Assembly (NCBI GenBank): GCA_016839555.1
Contig: JAEOUA010000007.1
Coordinates: forward strand, 62,001 to 126,000
Reading direction: 5' to 3'
Length of the DNA: 64,000 nucleotides
Source: Promethearchaeota archaeon
Lineage (GTDB): Archaea; Asgardarchaeota; Lokiarchaeia; Sigyniarchaeales; SOKP01
Shown: positions 45,062-53,696 of the stretch, piece by piece
Numbering within the stretch: position 1 is the first letter of the stretch
Layout: each line of letters starts with the position of its first letter
Notes under the pieces: model-generated
Told to the model about the DNA's origin: nothing
Seen by the model: only the letters and a program-made list of their open reading frames with translations
Database searches by the model: none
Program-made: the position numbers and the translations under genes

Positions 45062-45877
45062 ATGAATGTTGTACTCTTTTATTTCTCAGCAACCGAGAAC
45101 ACAGCTAAAATTGCTCATATTATTAAGAACAAATTAGTTAAATTAAACTCGGAAGTAAAAGAGTATAATATTACCAGTAAAAATGATAGAGAAAAAGAAA
45201 TAGATTTAAAAAGTTATGATGCAGCATTATTCGGTTTTCCAATTTACGCTTTGCGAATTCCTGAGCCTGCGCGTGAATGGCTCCCACACATAAATGGGAG
45301 GGGTAAAAAATGCGGTATGTTTTTTACTTATGGGGGAGTAACAAGAGGAATAGCGCATTATGAAACTAAAGAGATTTTAGAAAGACAAAACTTCAAAGTT
45401 ATAGCAAGTGCAGACTTTCCTATGAGCCATACTTACAATCTAGGAGGATGGAAACTAAATCTCAATAGACCAAATGAAAGAGATATTAAAATTGCAGAGA
45501 AATTTGCTGAAATTTTATATAATCGCTTTTCTGCTAACAGAGATTTTTTATTTACCATTCCAAAACCAGATTTTGATAAAACAAAGTTGAAAACTTCTAA
45601 ACACCTAGTTAAACATGGAGTGCCTCCCCCCATATTTCAAAAGGAGAACTGCAACCTATGTCAGATTTGCGAGGACCTGTGCCCCACGGGCGCAATAGAC
45701 ATCTATAATGGGGTGATAGATAAGAACTTATGTCTTCATTGTTTCCGTTGTATTATAAATTGCCCTGAAGGAGCCTTAAAAGCGCCTGATCTAAATCAAC
45801 AATTTCAAGTTTTTAAAGAGATGAATAAACTTACTGTGGAGATTATAAATAATAAAAAAAGCAAAATTTTAATCTGA
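45062..45877 (+). CDS. Flavodoxin-ferredoxin fusion (EFR1-type)
   Basis: 271 residues. Residues 1-165 are a flavodoxin-like fold: LFYFSATENTAKIAHII is the FMN phosphate loop, FGFPIYALRIP the second loop, and TYGGVTRGIAHYETKEIL the third. From about 195 a two-cluster ferredoxin follows with CNLCQICEDLC and CLHCFRCIINC. It would pass electrons between FMN and iron-sulfur partners in the cytosol. It lies 60 bases after the TIM-barrel gene, possibly the same transcript. The partner oxidoreductase is unknown. Confidence 0.88.
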   Translation: MNVVLFYFSATENTAKIAHIIKNKLVKLNSEVKEYNITSKNDREKEIDLKSYDAALFGFPIYALRIPEPAREWLPHINGRGKKCGMFFTYGGVTRGIAHYETKEILERQNFKVIASADFPMSHTYNLGGWKLNLNRPNERDIKIAEKFAEILYNRFSANRDFLFTIPKPDFDKTKLKTSKHLVKHGVPPPIFQKENCNLCQICEDLCPTGAIDIYNGVIDKNLCLHCFRCIINCPEGALKAPDLNQQFQVFKEMNKLTVEIINNKKSKILI

Positions 45878-46153
45878 AATTATTTTAATATTTGTTATTT
45901 AAAAAGTCTCATCTCAAAAATAAGTAAACTTATTAGAATCCTGGCTTCAATAAGTATATAATAATTATAAATATTAATAAAGAATAACAGATCAAATCTT
46001 CATAAATCTTTTCTCTTTTGAAAAAATATAATATTATTATTTCTTTTAGATCATTAACGAAGTTTTTATGAAAAATTATGAAAGATAATTGAAATTATAA
46101 GCCTATAAAATAGAATTATTAAAATAAATAGATAAAGAGCTATAAAATCGAAT

Positions 46154-46696
46154 ATGTATGATTATGATTATACCTTTAAACTTCTTTTGTTAGGGGACGC
46201 TTCTGTTGGCAAGACCTCGTTCACAAAGCAGTATTGCTATAATGTATTTAATCCCTCAGAACGTTTGACCATTGGTGTAGATTTTCATGTGAAGACAGTA
46301 GAGCTTGAATATAATGGTGAAACTAAACTTATTAAACTCCAGATTTGGGATATTGGAGGTGAGGAACGCTTCCGATTTCTTCTTCCTACCTATTGTTTAG
46401 GCGCTAATGGAGCATTTTTGTTATATGATATTACCAGACCCACAACTCTTGAAAATATTACTGAATGGACGACTATTGTACGAAAAAAAGGAGGAGCTAT
46501 TCCTATTATATTAGTTGAAGCTAAAATTGACTTAGATGACCTTAGAAAAATTCCAAAGGAACATGGAAAACAAATCGTAGAACAAAACAAACTTGCGGGA
46601 ATCATTGAAATTTCCGCAAAACAAGACATTAATGTGGACAAGGCTTTTCAGCTTTTAACACAATTAACCTTAGAAAAAATAGAAGAATCTAAATAG
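46154..46696 (+). CDS. Ras-like GTPase with altered G4 box
   Basis: 180 residues. G1 GDASVGKTS at 14-22, switch I LTIG at 38-41, G3 WDIGGEERF at 65-73, G5 ISAK at 153-156. The G4 motif, normally NKxD, reads VEAKID at 121-126: Asn is Ala, Lys and Asp kept. Asn contacts the guanine base, so nucleotide affinity or specificity may be changed. The gene ends 8 bases before the wHTH protein at 46705, so the two are translated together. No C-terminal Cys. It is more distant from the pair at 35 kb. Confidence 0.92.
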   Translation: MYDYDYTFKLLLLGDASVGKTSFTKQYCYNVFNPSERLTIGVDFHVKTVELEYNGETKLIKLQIWDIGGEERFRFLLPTYCLGANGAFLLYDITRPTTLENITEWTTIVRKKGGAIPIILVEAKIDLDDLRKIPKEHGKQIVEQNKLAGIIEISAKQDINVDKAFQLLTQLTLEKIEESK

Positions 46697-46704
46697 GTGA
46701 GTTA

Positions 46705-47670
46705 ATGGGAGAGGAACAGTATCTAATATTAAACCAACTTTTTGATTCAGTGGGGATAATAGAAAAAGGTATTGAAAAAATATATCATTATTTATTGATA
46801 AATAAACGAATAGATAATCTGAAAGAGGTATGTAATCAATTTAATCTCACTTTAAAACGCGGTTATAAAATTAATTCCGTTTTATCCGAATTAGAGCTAG
46901 TTCAAATCTATGATCGACCTATGAAAATTATCTTACGAACTCCTATTATTCCAATTTGGCAAAAAATTGTTAATAATCAGATTGAACAATTAAAAATAAA
47001 CTTAAATGAAAAAATAGATTATTGTGACAGCTCCTTTGAAAACTTCATTGACACATACGACCTTAAAAAAGAAGAAGTAGAACAAGAACCCATTGAATTT
47101 ATCAATCACAGTATCGATAATATAGAATATATCTATTATCCTTTTTTAGCCCAGGAAAAAGTAAAAATATCTCATGGCATTAGATATGAAAATATTCTAA
47201 TTACAAAATTGAGAAATGAGACGATTGATACGATTAATAAGCAATATAGAGAAAAAATTATCAAGGGAATTAAAAATATCGCACCAAATATTAAAAATTT
47301 ATCCATAAAAGTAATATTTAACCAAGATCTCGTACAATCACTTTTAAATAGCAGAGAATTTGAAATAATGGCTAATATTCTAAATGTAATTGATTTCGAA
47401 TTTTATAAATTTAATGTTGTTATTACAAAGGAGAACTTTAGCAATTTTAGTTTAGTAGACAATGAATTAATACAACCAAGCTTTGATCCTTCTAATAAAT
47501 TGCTAGGAGCATATATTTCAAGAAATAAAGATATCTATCAAGTATTTATGGAAAAATTCCAAGAGATGTTTGAAAAAGGAACTCCAATTAACCAATTCCT
47601 TAAAAAAAGTGAGGATTTATCCATACAATCGCTCTCTGATTTCCAAAATTTCGTTTTATGCTTATTATAA
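46705..47670 (+). CDS. wHTH (TrmB-like) protein coupled to GTPase
   Basis: 321 residues. The first 110 residues (VGIIEKGIEKIYHYLLINKRIDNLKEVCNQ, LTLKRGYKINSVLSELELV, the RTPIIPIWQKIVNNQ link and a following helix) resemble the winged helix and coiled linker of archaeal TrmB-type regulators. The C-terminal 200 residues contain alternating strands and helices (IRYENILITKLR, LSIKVIFNQDLV, FEFYKFNVVITKEN, LLGAYISRNKD) like the effector domain of such regulators, without a recognised ligand site. It follows the GTPase by 8 bases. A GTPase-gated transcription factor is an attractive inference. Confidence 0.6.
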   Translation: MGEEQYLILNQLFDSVGIIEKGIEKIYHYLLINKRIDNLKEVCNQFNLTLKRGYKINSVLSELELVQIYDRPMKIILRTPIIPIWQKIVNNQIEQLKINLNEKIDYCDSSFENFIDTYDLKKEEVEQEPIEFINHSIDNIEYIYYPFLAQEKVKISHGIRYENILITKLRNETIDTINKQYREKIIKGIKNIAPNIKNLSIKVIFNQDLVQSLLNSREFEIMANILNVIDFEFYKFNVVITKENFSNFSLVDNELIQPSFDPSNKLLGAYISRNKDIYQVFMEKFQEMFEKGTPINQFLKKSEDLSIQSLSDFQNFVLCLL

Positions 47671-47838
47671 CCATGGATTATATGATTTTTTTATTCTTGT
47701 ACATGAATTCTAATTAATTCTAAGTATGCTTTAATATTCTAATTATAAAGTTAAAAAGAAAAAAATTAGAAAAATAATCAAGAATTTTGCCTTGAATAAT
47801 GAAAAGTTTGAAAATTAAAACATATTAGAATTTTACTT

Positions 47839-49242
47839 TTAAAAGATTGATTTAAGGTCACTAATCAATTTCTCTTGGAAACGATTATGAACCATTTCAT
47901 ATTTCATAATTCCTTGAATTCTTCCTATTCTCATTTTCAATCCAGGAGTGAGTTTAGTTTTATTTAAATAAACTGCAATATATGGCTTTTTTTCATTCAT
48001 GGCAAGATGGATTTCATCTTGAGCATTATCAGATTCCATAACAAAGGGAGAGATGAATGAAAGGAATACTTTACATCCTAACAATTTTTCAGCAATTGTA
48101 TCACACCAATCAGTGGAAAGAGGTATTCCTTCATCATACCATATTCTAAATCCATTTTTATATAATGCATCAAGAATAGGATAGACTTCTGCTTTATCCT
48201 TATGAGCATAACTTACAAAAATATAAGGATTTTCACCCATATATGCCGTGAATGGAGGTTCTATTGCAATTTCAGAGGTCGTTTCTTTTATTTCCCGCTT
48301 TAAGTATATTTCAAGTGAATCTTTATCATGTGGTAGATCTTCAAATGGAGAAAATTTTCTCAATATTTTTTCAACTAAATCAGAACGTTTCATAATTTTT
48401 GTAATGACATCATAAGAATCTAAAATTATCATAGTAGGTTTTCCGGTTTTTTTTTTAATCTTTATACGTTTTAATATTAAATCAACAACCTTTTTGCACA
48501 CCCATGATTCAAAATCCTCTTCTTCTTGGGAAATATCTTTTGTACTTTTTCCAGCATAATCACCACTCCAATCCAAAGTTACAAGATCATTATGGATATA
48601 AAATTTATAATCATCCTCAAACATAATAGAGGGTTCTTCTTTAAATAACCTTTGAGTTGCGAGCAAATTCAATCGTTTTTCGATAGTTGTAATAAAATCT
48701 TCATCAACTTTAAAGGGTAATTCTTCAGGCTCGATTATTTTTTTGCTGATTAACATTAAATATATTGCCATTTGATGAAGACATAATCCGCCTCGAATAC
48801 CAATTTTACAATTACAATCGCGTTCTACAGAATCTTTATTGAGTTGTAGCGAGGCTTTATGTGAACCATATTTTCCTGAAAACCAAATATTATATCCTTT
48901 TCCTTCCGCGATTATAGTAGTATTTTGTATTTTTTCCGTTTTATGTTCCCCGCTTATAAGAGAAAGTCCATCGGAAACCACCTTCTCAACAAGGTCTGGT
49001 TCGAATTGAGCTCTCATCTCATTTTTTTTTGCTTCAGATAAGGAGGAATCTACAAATTCTACCAAATCTAACTTTTTCAAAGTAGTATATCCTTTTAAGA
49101 GATCATTTTTTGGACCATTGATCACAAATTTCTCATTATATTGGTCAATTAATTCTTTTATTTTTGCTACAGTTAGAGTGAGTAAAAATGTTTTAAATGT
49201 GAGAGGTTCTAAATTTTTCCTAAATTCTCTTTTTCTTGCCAT
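47839..49242 (-). CDS. SWIM zinc finger-TIR domain fusion protein
   Basis: 467 residues. Residues 115-165 carry a SWIM zinc finger: Cys143, Cys145, Cys154 and His156 in the CxC...CxH pattern. Residues 338-467 form a TIR domain (YIFVSYAHKDKAEVYPILDAL, RIWYDEGIPLSTDW, VFLSFISPFVMESDNAQDEIHLAM), with Glu410 at the position where NADase TIR domains have the catalytic Glu. Residues 170-335 contain no domain I recognise. TIR domains act in bacterial immunity by breaking NAD+ or making cyclic ADP-ribose signals. The SWIM half is expected to bind DNA or protein. No ThsA- or CapV-like partner is adjacent. A defence or signalling role is inferred. Confidence 0.85.
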   Translation of the reverse strand: MARKREFRKNLEPLTFKTFLLTLTVAKIKELIDQYNEKFVINGPKNDLLKGYTTLKKLDLVEFVDSSLSEAKKNEMRAQFEPDLVEKVVSDGLSLISGEHKTEKIQNTTIIAEGKGYNIWFSGKYGSHKASLQLNKDSVERDCNCKIGIRGGLCLHQMAIYLMLISKKIIEPEELPFKVDEDFITTIEKRLNLLATQRLFKEEPSIMFEDDYKFYIHNDLVTLDWSGDYAGKSTKDISQEEEDFESWVCKKVVDLILKRIKIKKKTGKPTMIILDSYDVITKIMKRSDLVEKILRKFSPFEDLPHDKDSLEIYLKREIKETTSEIAIEPPFTAYMGENPYIFVSYAHKDKAEVYPILDALYKNGFRIWYDEGIPLSTDWCDTIAEKLLGCKVFLSFISPFVMESDNAQDEIHLAMNEKKPYIAVYLNKTKLTPGLKMRIGRIQGIMKYEMVHNRFQEKLISDLKSIF

Positions 49243-49463
49243 TTTTAATTAGTTTATGTATAAAATTTCATTGTATATCTAATAAACTGATGGTTCTATA
49301 AATTAATCCTCAAGATTTAAATTTGTGTTTTCAAGCATAGAGATGAAACGCATATATACTCAAAATTCATAATTAACACGAATTATATTTAAAAAGTGCA
49401 AATTTTCTTTGCATTTTATTTTCTTAAATATTTTTAAAAAAAGATATAAATAAAAAAATAAAC

Positions 49464-51017
49464 TTATTTTTTGATTTTCTGTTTAAATTTCATGGCTTTC
49501 TGATATCTTTTTAACAACTCTCTTGGTGTGACGGGATTTTCAGAACGTTCAAATATTGTGGCTTTACTCGTAATACCGAAAAGGTATTTTGCAACTTTTT
49601 TTAAGTCCTTCATAGGATATCTACCCATCATGGCAATTGTTTCCATCTGAGGTGAACCCCCACCATGTAACCCTGCTACTTGCAGTATACCTCCTATATC
49701 TGAGCAGCCAAGAGTTTCGATACCTTTAACAATTTTAAGAGCTTTTATAGGATCAATTTTAGGATTTCTTTGCATGTATTTTAATGCTAATTCCCCTACT
49801 TCTGAGTTGGTAAATGTTTCCAAATACGGTAAAGTGGCCATAATCCCGCCGGTAATGTCAGCTAATATCTTATACTCCTCGTAAATATTCTCTCCCGCCA
49901 ATCTCCGCCCTGCATTAGTTAAAACCTCATCGGGAATTTGAGTTCCTGAAGGAGATTTTTCAGAATGTAAGGCACTGGATTCTCCTGCGGCAAATACTAA
50001 TTCTGCAGTGCCAATCAAATGGCTTATTTTCGTGGAAACATGTTTTGCATTCTCTACATTATTATATTCAGCTGCCATTGAACACGCACTCGCTAAAATT
50101 TCGCTTATGGCGGGCTTGCATCCCGTGTAAGAGTGTCTATGATAATGTGCAAATAAAAGCGCTAAAAATCCACCGTATGCCGTAGCATCTGGGGTTTCTT
50201 TTCCATTCAAAAAGACGCGGTCTTTGGGGATAAATACATCATCAAAAATAATAAAAGTTTCCACATCGCCCAGTTCAGTAGTAGGACATCTAAATTCTTC
50301 CGGAAGATCTTGCACTCCATGAACCCATGCTGGTCGCGATAATAATTTTACGCCATCCCAATCAGCAGGTATCGCAAACGAGACTGCCCAGTCACTATCT
50401 TCGGGAGTTAAAAATCTACAAGGTACAGATACTATTTCATCCACATAGGTAGTATTAGTAATACATTGCTTTGCTCCTCTTACAACTATTCCATCATCCC
50501 TATTTTCTATTATCTTTACATATGCACCAGGATTTTCTTGTTCATGTGGTCTCTTTGAACGATCTCCCTTCGCATCCGTAGAGGCGCATGACGCAGCAAG
50601 ATCTCTTTCTTGGAAATCAATCATATATTTTTTAAATCGGTCATAATAATTAGTTCCCAGCGCTTCGTCGCATTCATAAGTAACCACAGAAAGTGCATTC
50701 AAGGCATCAATGCCCATGCATCGCTGAATGCAACCGCCTACTCGATGGCATAATACACGCGTCATCCGCTGCTTCTTAAATAAGTCTTCTTTGGATTGAT
50801 GAATATGAGTAAATCGGTTAATCTTCTTTCCAGTAAAATGACTAATTGCTGTGCAGAGATCTTCATAACGGGGGTCTACTGCACATGAATATGTTTCTTT
50901 GATGATATTAATGCCTCCTTGAATTCTCCAATCATCTCGCCCCACTTTCTCGTCGCCTATGTACACATTAGGCTTCATTTTATAAAGAGCTTCTTTATAT
51001 TCCTCAACCGTTCTCAT
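49464..51017 (-). CDS. abfD: 4-Hydroxybutyryl-CoA dehydratase/vinylacetyl-CoA isomerase family
   Basis: Radical dehydration of 4-hydroxybutyryl-CoA to crotonyl-CoA with FAD and a [4Fe-4S] cluster. 517 residues, full length. The cluster ligands of the Clostridium enzyme (C99, C103, H292, C299) have counterparts here: Cys96, Cys100, His293 and Cys300, with the same 3- and 6-residue gaps. Flavin segments (CITNTTYVDEIVSVP, RPAWVHGVQDLP) are present. In archaea it serves the dicarboxylate/4-hydroxybutyrate cycles or 4-aminobutyrate fermentation. The gene stands alone; crotonases, acyl-CoA dehydrogenase and a CoA-transferase in the window could act with it. Confidence 0.93.
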   Translation of the reverse strand: MRTVEEYKEALYKMKPNVYIGDEKVGRDDWRIQGGINIIKETYSCAVDPRYEDLCTAISHFTGKKINRFTHIHQSKEDLFKKQRMTRVLCHRVGGCIQRCMGIDALNALSVVTYECDEALGTNYYDRFKKYMIDFQERDLAASCASTDAKGDRSKRPHEQENPGAYVKIIENRDDGIVVRGAKQCITNTTYVDEIVSVPCRFLTPEDSDWAVSFAIPADWDGVKLLSRPAWVHGVQDLPEEFRCPTTELGDVETFIIFDDVFIPKDRVFLNGKETPDATAYGGFLALLFAHYHRHSYTGCKPAISEILASACSMAAEYNNVENAKHVSTKISHLIGTAELVFAAGESSALHSEKSPSGTQIPDEVLTNAGRRLAGENIYEEYKILADITGGIMATLPYLETFTNSEVGELALKYMQRNPKIDPIKALKIVKGIETLGCSDIGGILQVAGLHGGGSPQMETIAMMGRYPMKDLKKVAKYLFGITSKATIFERSENPVTPRELLKRYQKAMKFKQKIKK

Positions 51018-51223
51018 TTTCTTGTCATTTTTGTTTTAAATTTTATTTATTATTAAATTTATGTAATCCTTTCATCCTTTTATATAATTTTATTATCTAA
51101 TGAAAATAGATCATTAAAAAAATCAGAAAGGTTTAAAACTGAATATCTTTAAATCTCTGAAATTTTATGCATTAAAAATAGAAAAAATAAATAAAAAAAA
51201 GAGAAGTTAATTATTTTAAGAAA

Positions 51224-51643
51224 TTAATCATAGCGTTCGGTGGTCATGAGTAGCCAGATAAAACCTGCTAAACCAAGCAAGGCGGCAGCGATATCTATAA
51301 GCCAGACCCACCATGCTAAATATGCTGCGCTTAGAACCATACTGGATATGGAGCTCACCGCCATCACCGTCAAAACGACCATTGCTTGCCCAAGTGCCCA
51401 TTCTTGCTCCCTAAACATGCCAATTCCAGATATTAGAGCCCATATTCCTAATAATATTGCGATGAAGGGGGATCCTCCTAAAGCAGTAGATGCTGCGGCT
51501 ATCACAGCGGGATCAAGGGCGGTACCAATAACACCAAATACATATAAGAATTGCACCACAGCCATAGTAATAAAGAGCAGCCCAATAATTATCAATAGGA
51601 TATTCAAAAATTCACTAGAATCCTTTTTTTTCTCTTCACTCAT
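51224..51643 (-). CDS. Four-helix integral membrane protein
   Basis: 139 residues with four clear hydrophobic segments: about 13-37 (FLNILLIIIGLLFITMAVVQFLYVF), 57-75, 84-105 and 112-132. The first loop contains an Ala-rich stretch (PAVIAAASTALGG). The N-terminus is charged (MSEEKKKDSSE). No catalytic residues or family recognised. The GC-richer codon use and Ala/Gly content are typical of small membrane proteins rather than of transfer. It stands alone 200 bases before the dehydratase gene on the same strand. Confidence 0.7.
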   Translation of the reverse strand: MSEEKKKDSSEFLNILLIIIGLLFITMAVVQFLYVFGVIGTALDPAVIAAASTALGGSPFIAILLGIWALISGIGMFREQEWALGQAMVVLTVMAVSSISSMVLSAAYLAWWVWLIDIAAALLGLAGFIWLLMTTERYD

Positions 51644-52139
51644 TTTTTTTAAACCTATTTTTTGTTTTAAAAAGTAATTAATTCTAAAATATCAATTTAT
51701 ACATTTAAACTTTTTTCATTAAAATTGAATAACTTATCCTAAACTAAAGAAAAATTCTATATCTGATCATAGAATCAATAAGATTTTTGAAAAAATTATT
51801 GAAATTTTTTTTAAAAGAAAAATGAACATAGAGAAATTATATATTAAAAAAAAAATTCAAAACTAAGGATTTTAACAATTCTTACTAAACATTATTCAAT
51901 TCTATTAGAAAAATATATAAGCAGAGGTTTGTTTTTAAGTATTTGTTCAATAAAAAGGGTAATGCATGAACATTATTCAAGTATAATAACATTTATAAAA
52001 TCTTTTTCATAATTCTATATATATTATTAAAATTTTTTTATTGATAAAAACAAAGGCCTCTTTTTCATCTTTTTTATGCTAAAATAATAAAATTTTTCAT
52101 TCATTATTATTACATGAATATAATGTGAAGTGATTTAAA
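51644..52139. other. Divergent AT-rich intergenic region
   Basis: About 500 bases between the membrane protein and the HMGL-family synthase, which read outward. Dominated by A and T runs. I see no gene, no long repeat, and no RNA structure that I can support. It should contain both promoters. Confidence 0.35.
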
Positions 52140-53468
52140 ATGGACAATCGTATATACATTTTAGATACGACTAATAGGGATGGAGTTCAAACTTCAAGAT
52201 TAGGCTTAGCTAAGTTAGAAAAAACCGTAATCAATATTCTTTTAAATCAAATGGGTGTTTATCAATCTGAATTTGGATTTCCTGCCACCCTTCATGAGAC
52301 GAATTATATTAATGCAAATCTGGAATTAGCGAGGATGGGAGTATTACAACCCATAATTTTAGAGGGCTGGGTGAGGGCACTTGCTTCTGATGTAGAAAAA
52401 GCTGTCGAGCTGACCAGGGTTAAACATTTGAATTTATCCATTTCCACTTCCCGACAAATGATTCAAGGGAAATTTGGAGGAAAATATGATGAGGATGATA
52501 TTATTGAGATCATGACAGAAGCAGTCACTCGAGCAAAAGATTTGGGAATAAAAACAGTGGGAGTTAATGCCGAGGATGCCAGCAGAACCTCAATGGATTA
52601 TTTACTTAAATTTGGGAATGCAGCGCGGAAGGTAGGAGCGGATCGTCTCCGATATTGCGATACCCTTGGATATGAACGGGCCTTTCGTATTCATTTTCGC
52701 TGTAAAGATTTAACAAGAGCGCTTGAAATGCCTATTGAGCTTCATACACATAATGATTTGGGTATGGCTGTATCGACCGCAATTGAGGGTGCGAAGGGAG
52801 TAATCGAGGAAGGGCAAGATGCATTTATTAACACCACCATTAATTCGATGGGAGAAAGAGCTGGTAATTGTGATTTAGTAACTACTCTTTTAGCTCTTAG
52901 ACATGCAGCAGATTTTGATGAATTAGGACTCCTTGATCCTGATATTGATCTCAGTAAATCATGGCAAATAGCAAAATATGCCGAACATTGTTTCGGAATT
53001 CAAATCCCAGTTAATCAAGTGGGTGTGGGAGAAAATATGTTTGCTCATGAATCGGGTATTCATGCCGATGGAGCATTAAAGGACCGTCGGAATTATGAAC
53101 TCTATGACTTTAAGGAATTAGGACGTGGAGAGAAAATCCTTGTGGAGACTGGGCGGAAAATAACAACAGGAGAGTACAGTGGTATAAGCGCCATGAAGCA
53201 TGTGTATGAAAATTTCAATCTAAGCTTTAAAAATGATGAAGAAGCAAGACAAATCCTCGAACTTTGTCGATTTGCGAATGTTGAAAAACAAAGGCCCCTT
53301 ACCAAGGAAGAATTCATCTTCATTGCTGAATATCCCAAAATTGCGGAGACATTATTAACAATTGCTCCACCTCCTATTACAATTTATCGTCCCTACATTG
53401 AACGTCAAAAAGAAAAAGAAGAAAAGCTATTAAAGCAAGTGGATTATAAGGATAAACATATTTCTTAA
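52140..53468 (+). CDS. HMGL-like acyltransferase: homocitrate/2-isopropylmalate/Re-citrate synthase-like
   Basis: 442 residues, a TIM-barrel Claisen-condensing enzyme. The first strand is YILDTTNRDGVQTSRLGL (family DTTLRDGEQ, with Asn and Val substitutions), and metal His pair HTHNDLGMA is present, as is the GERAGNCDLVTTLLAL block and the C-terminal FAHESGIHADG. The DTTNRDGVQTS variant recalls the Re-citrate synthases found in some anaerobes, which make citrate from oxaloacetate and acetyl-CoA. Homocitrate, citramalate or isopropylmalate synthesis are the alternatives. No citrate synthase of the ordinary kind is in the window. It is single, before the acyl-CoA ligase. Confidence 0.85.
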   Translation: MDNRIYILDTTNRDGVQTSRLGLAKLEKTVINILLNQMGVYQSEFGFPATLHETNYINANLELARMGVLQPIILEGWVRALASDVEKAVELTRVKHLNLSISTSRQMIQGKFGGKYDEDDIIEIMTEAVTRAKDLGIKTVGVNAEDASRTSMDYLLKFGNAARKVGADRLRYCDTLGYERAFRIHFRCKDLTRALEMPIELHTHNDLGMAVSTAIEGAKGVIEEGQDAFINTTINSMGERAGNCDLVTTLLALRHAADFDELGLLDPDIDLSKSWQIAKYAEHCFGIQIPVNQVGVGENMFAHESGIHADGALKDRRNYELYDFKELGRGEKILVETGRKITTGEYSGISAMKHVYENFNLSFKNDEEARQILELCRFANVEKQRPLTKEEFIFIAEYPKIAETLLTIAPPPITIYRPYIERQKEKEEKLLKQVDYKDKHIS

Positions 53469-53696
53469 TTTCATTGATAAGCAGAAGAAAAAGCTAATAA
53501 TATAATTCTTCTGTTTTTCAATTCCTTATTTTAGATCTTATTTAAATTAGAATTATTGTTTTTAATACCAATTGCACTAATTTTTGTTAAAAATCAATAA
53601 TTCTAAAAAGAAAAATATTTAAATTTCAAATTAACTAATAGATATTTAATTGAAATTCATAACTATTAAAAAAAAATTAAATATATGTGATTAAAA

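Noticed and set aside
48990..49020. GGTTCGAATT resembling a tRNA T-loop
   Set aside because: It lies inside the SWIM-TIR coding frame and no acceptor or anticodon arms surround it; no tRNA was recognised anywhere.
47839..49242. Thoeris or CBASS system
   Set aside because: Only a TIR protein is present; no ThsA, cyclase or other effector lies adjacent.
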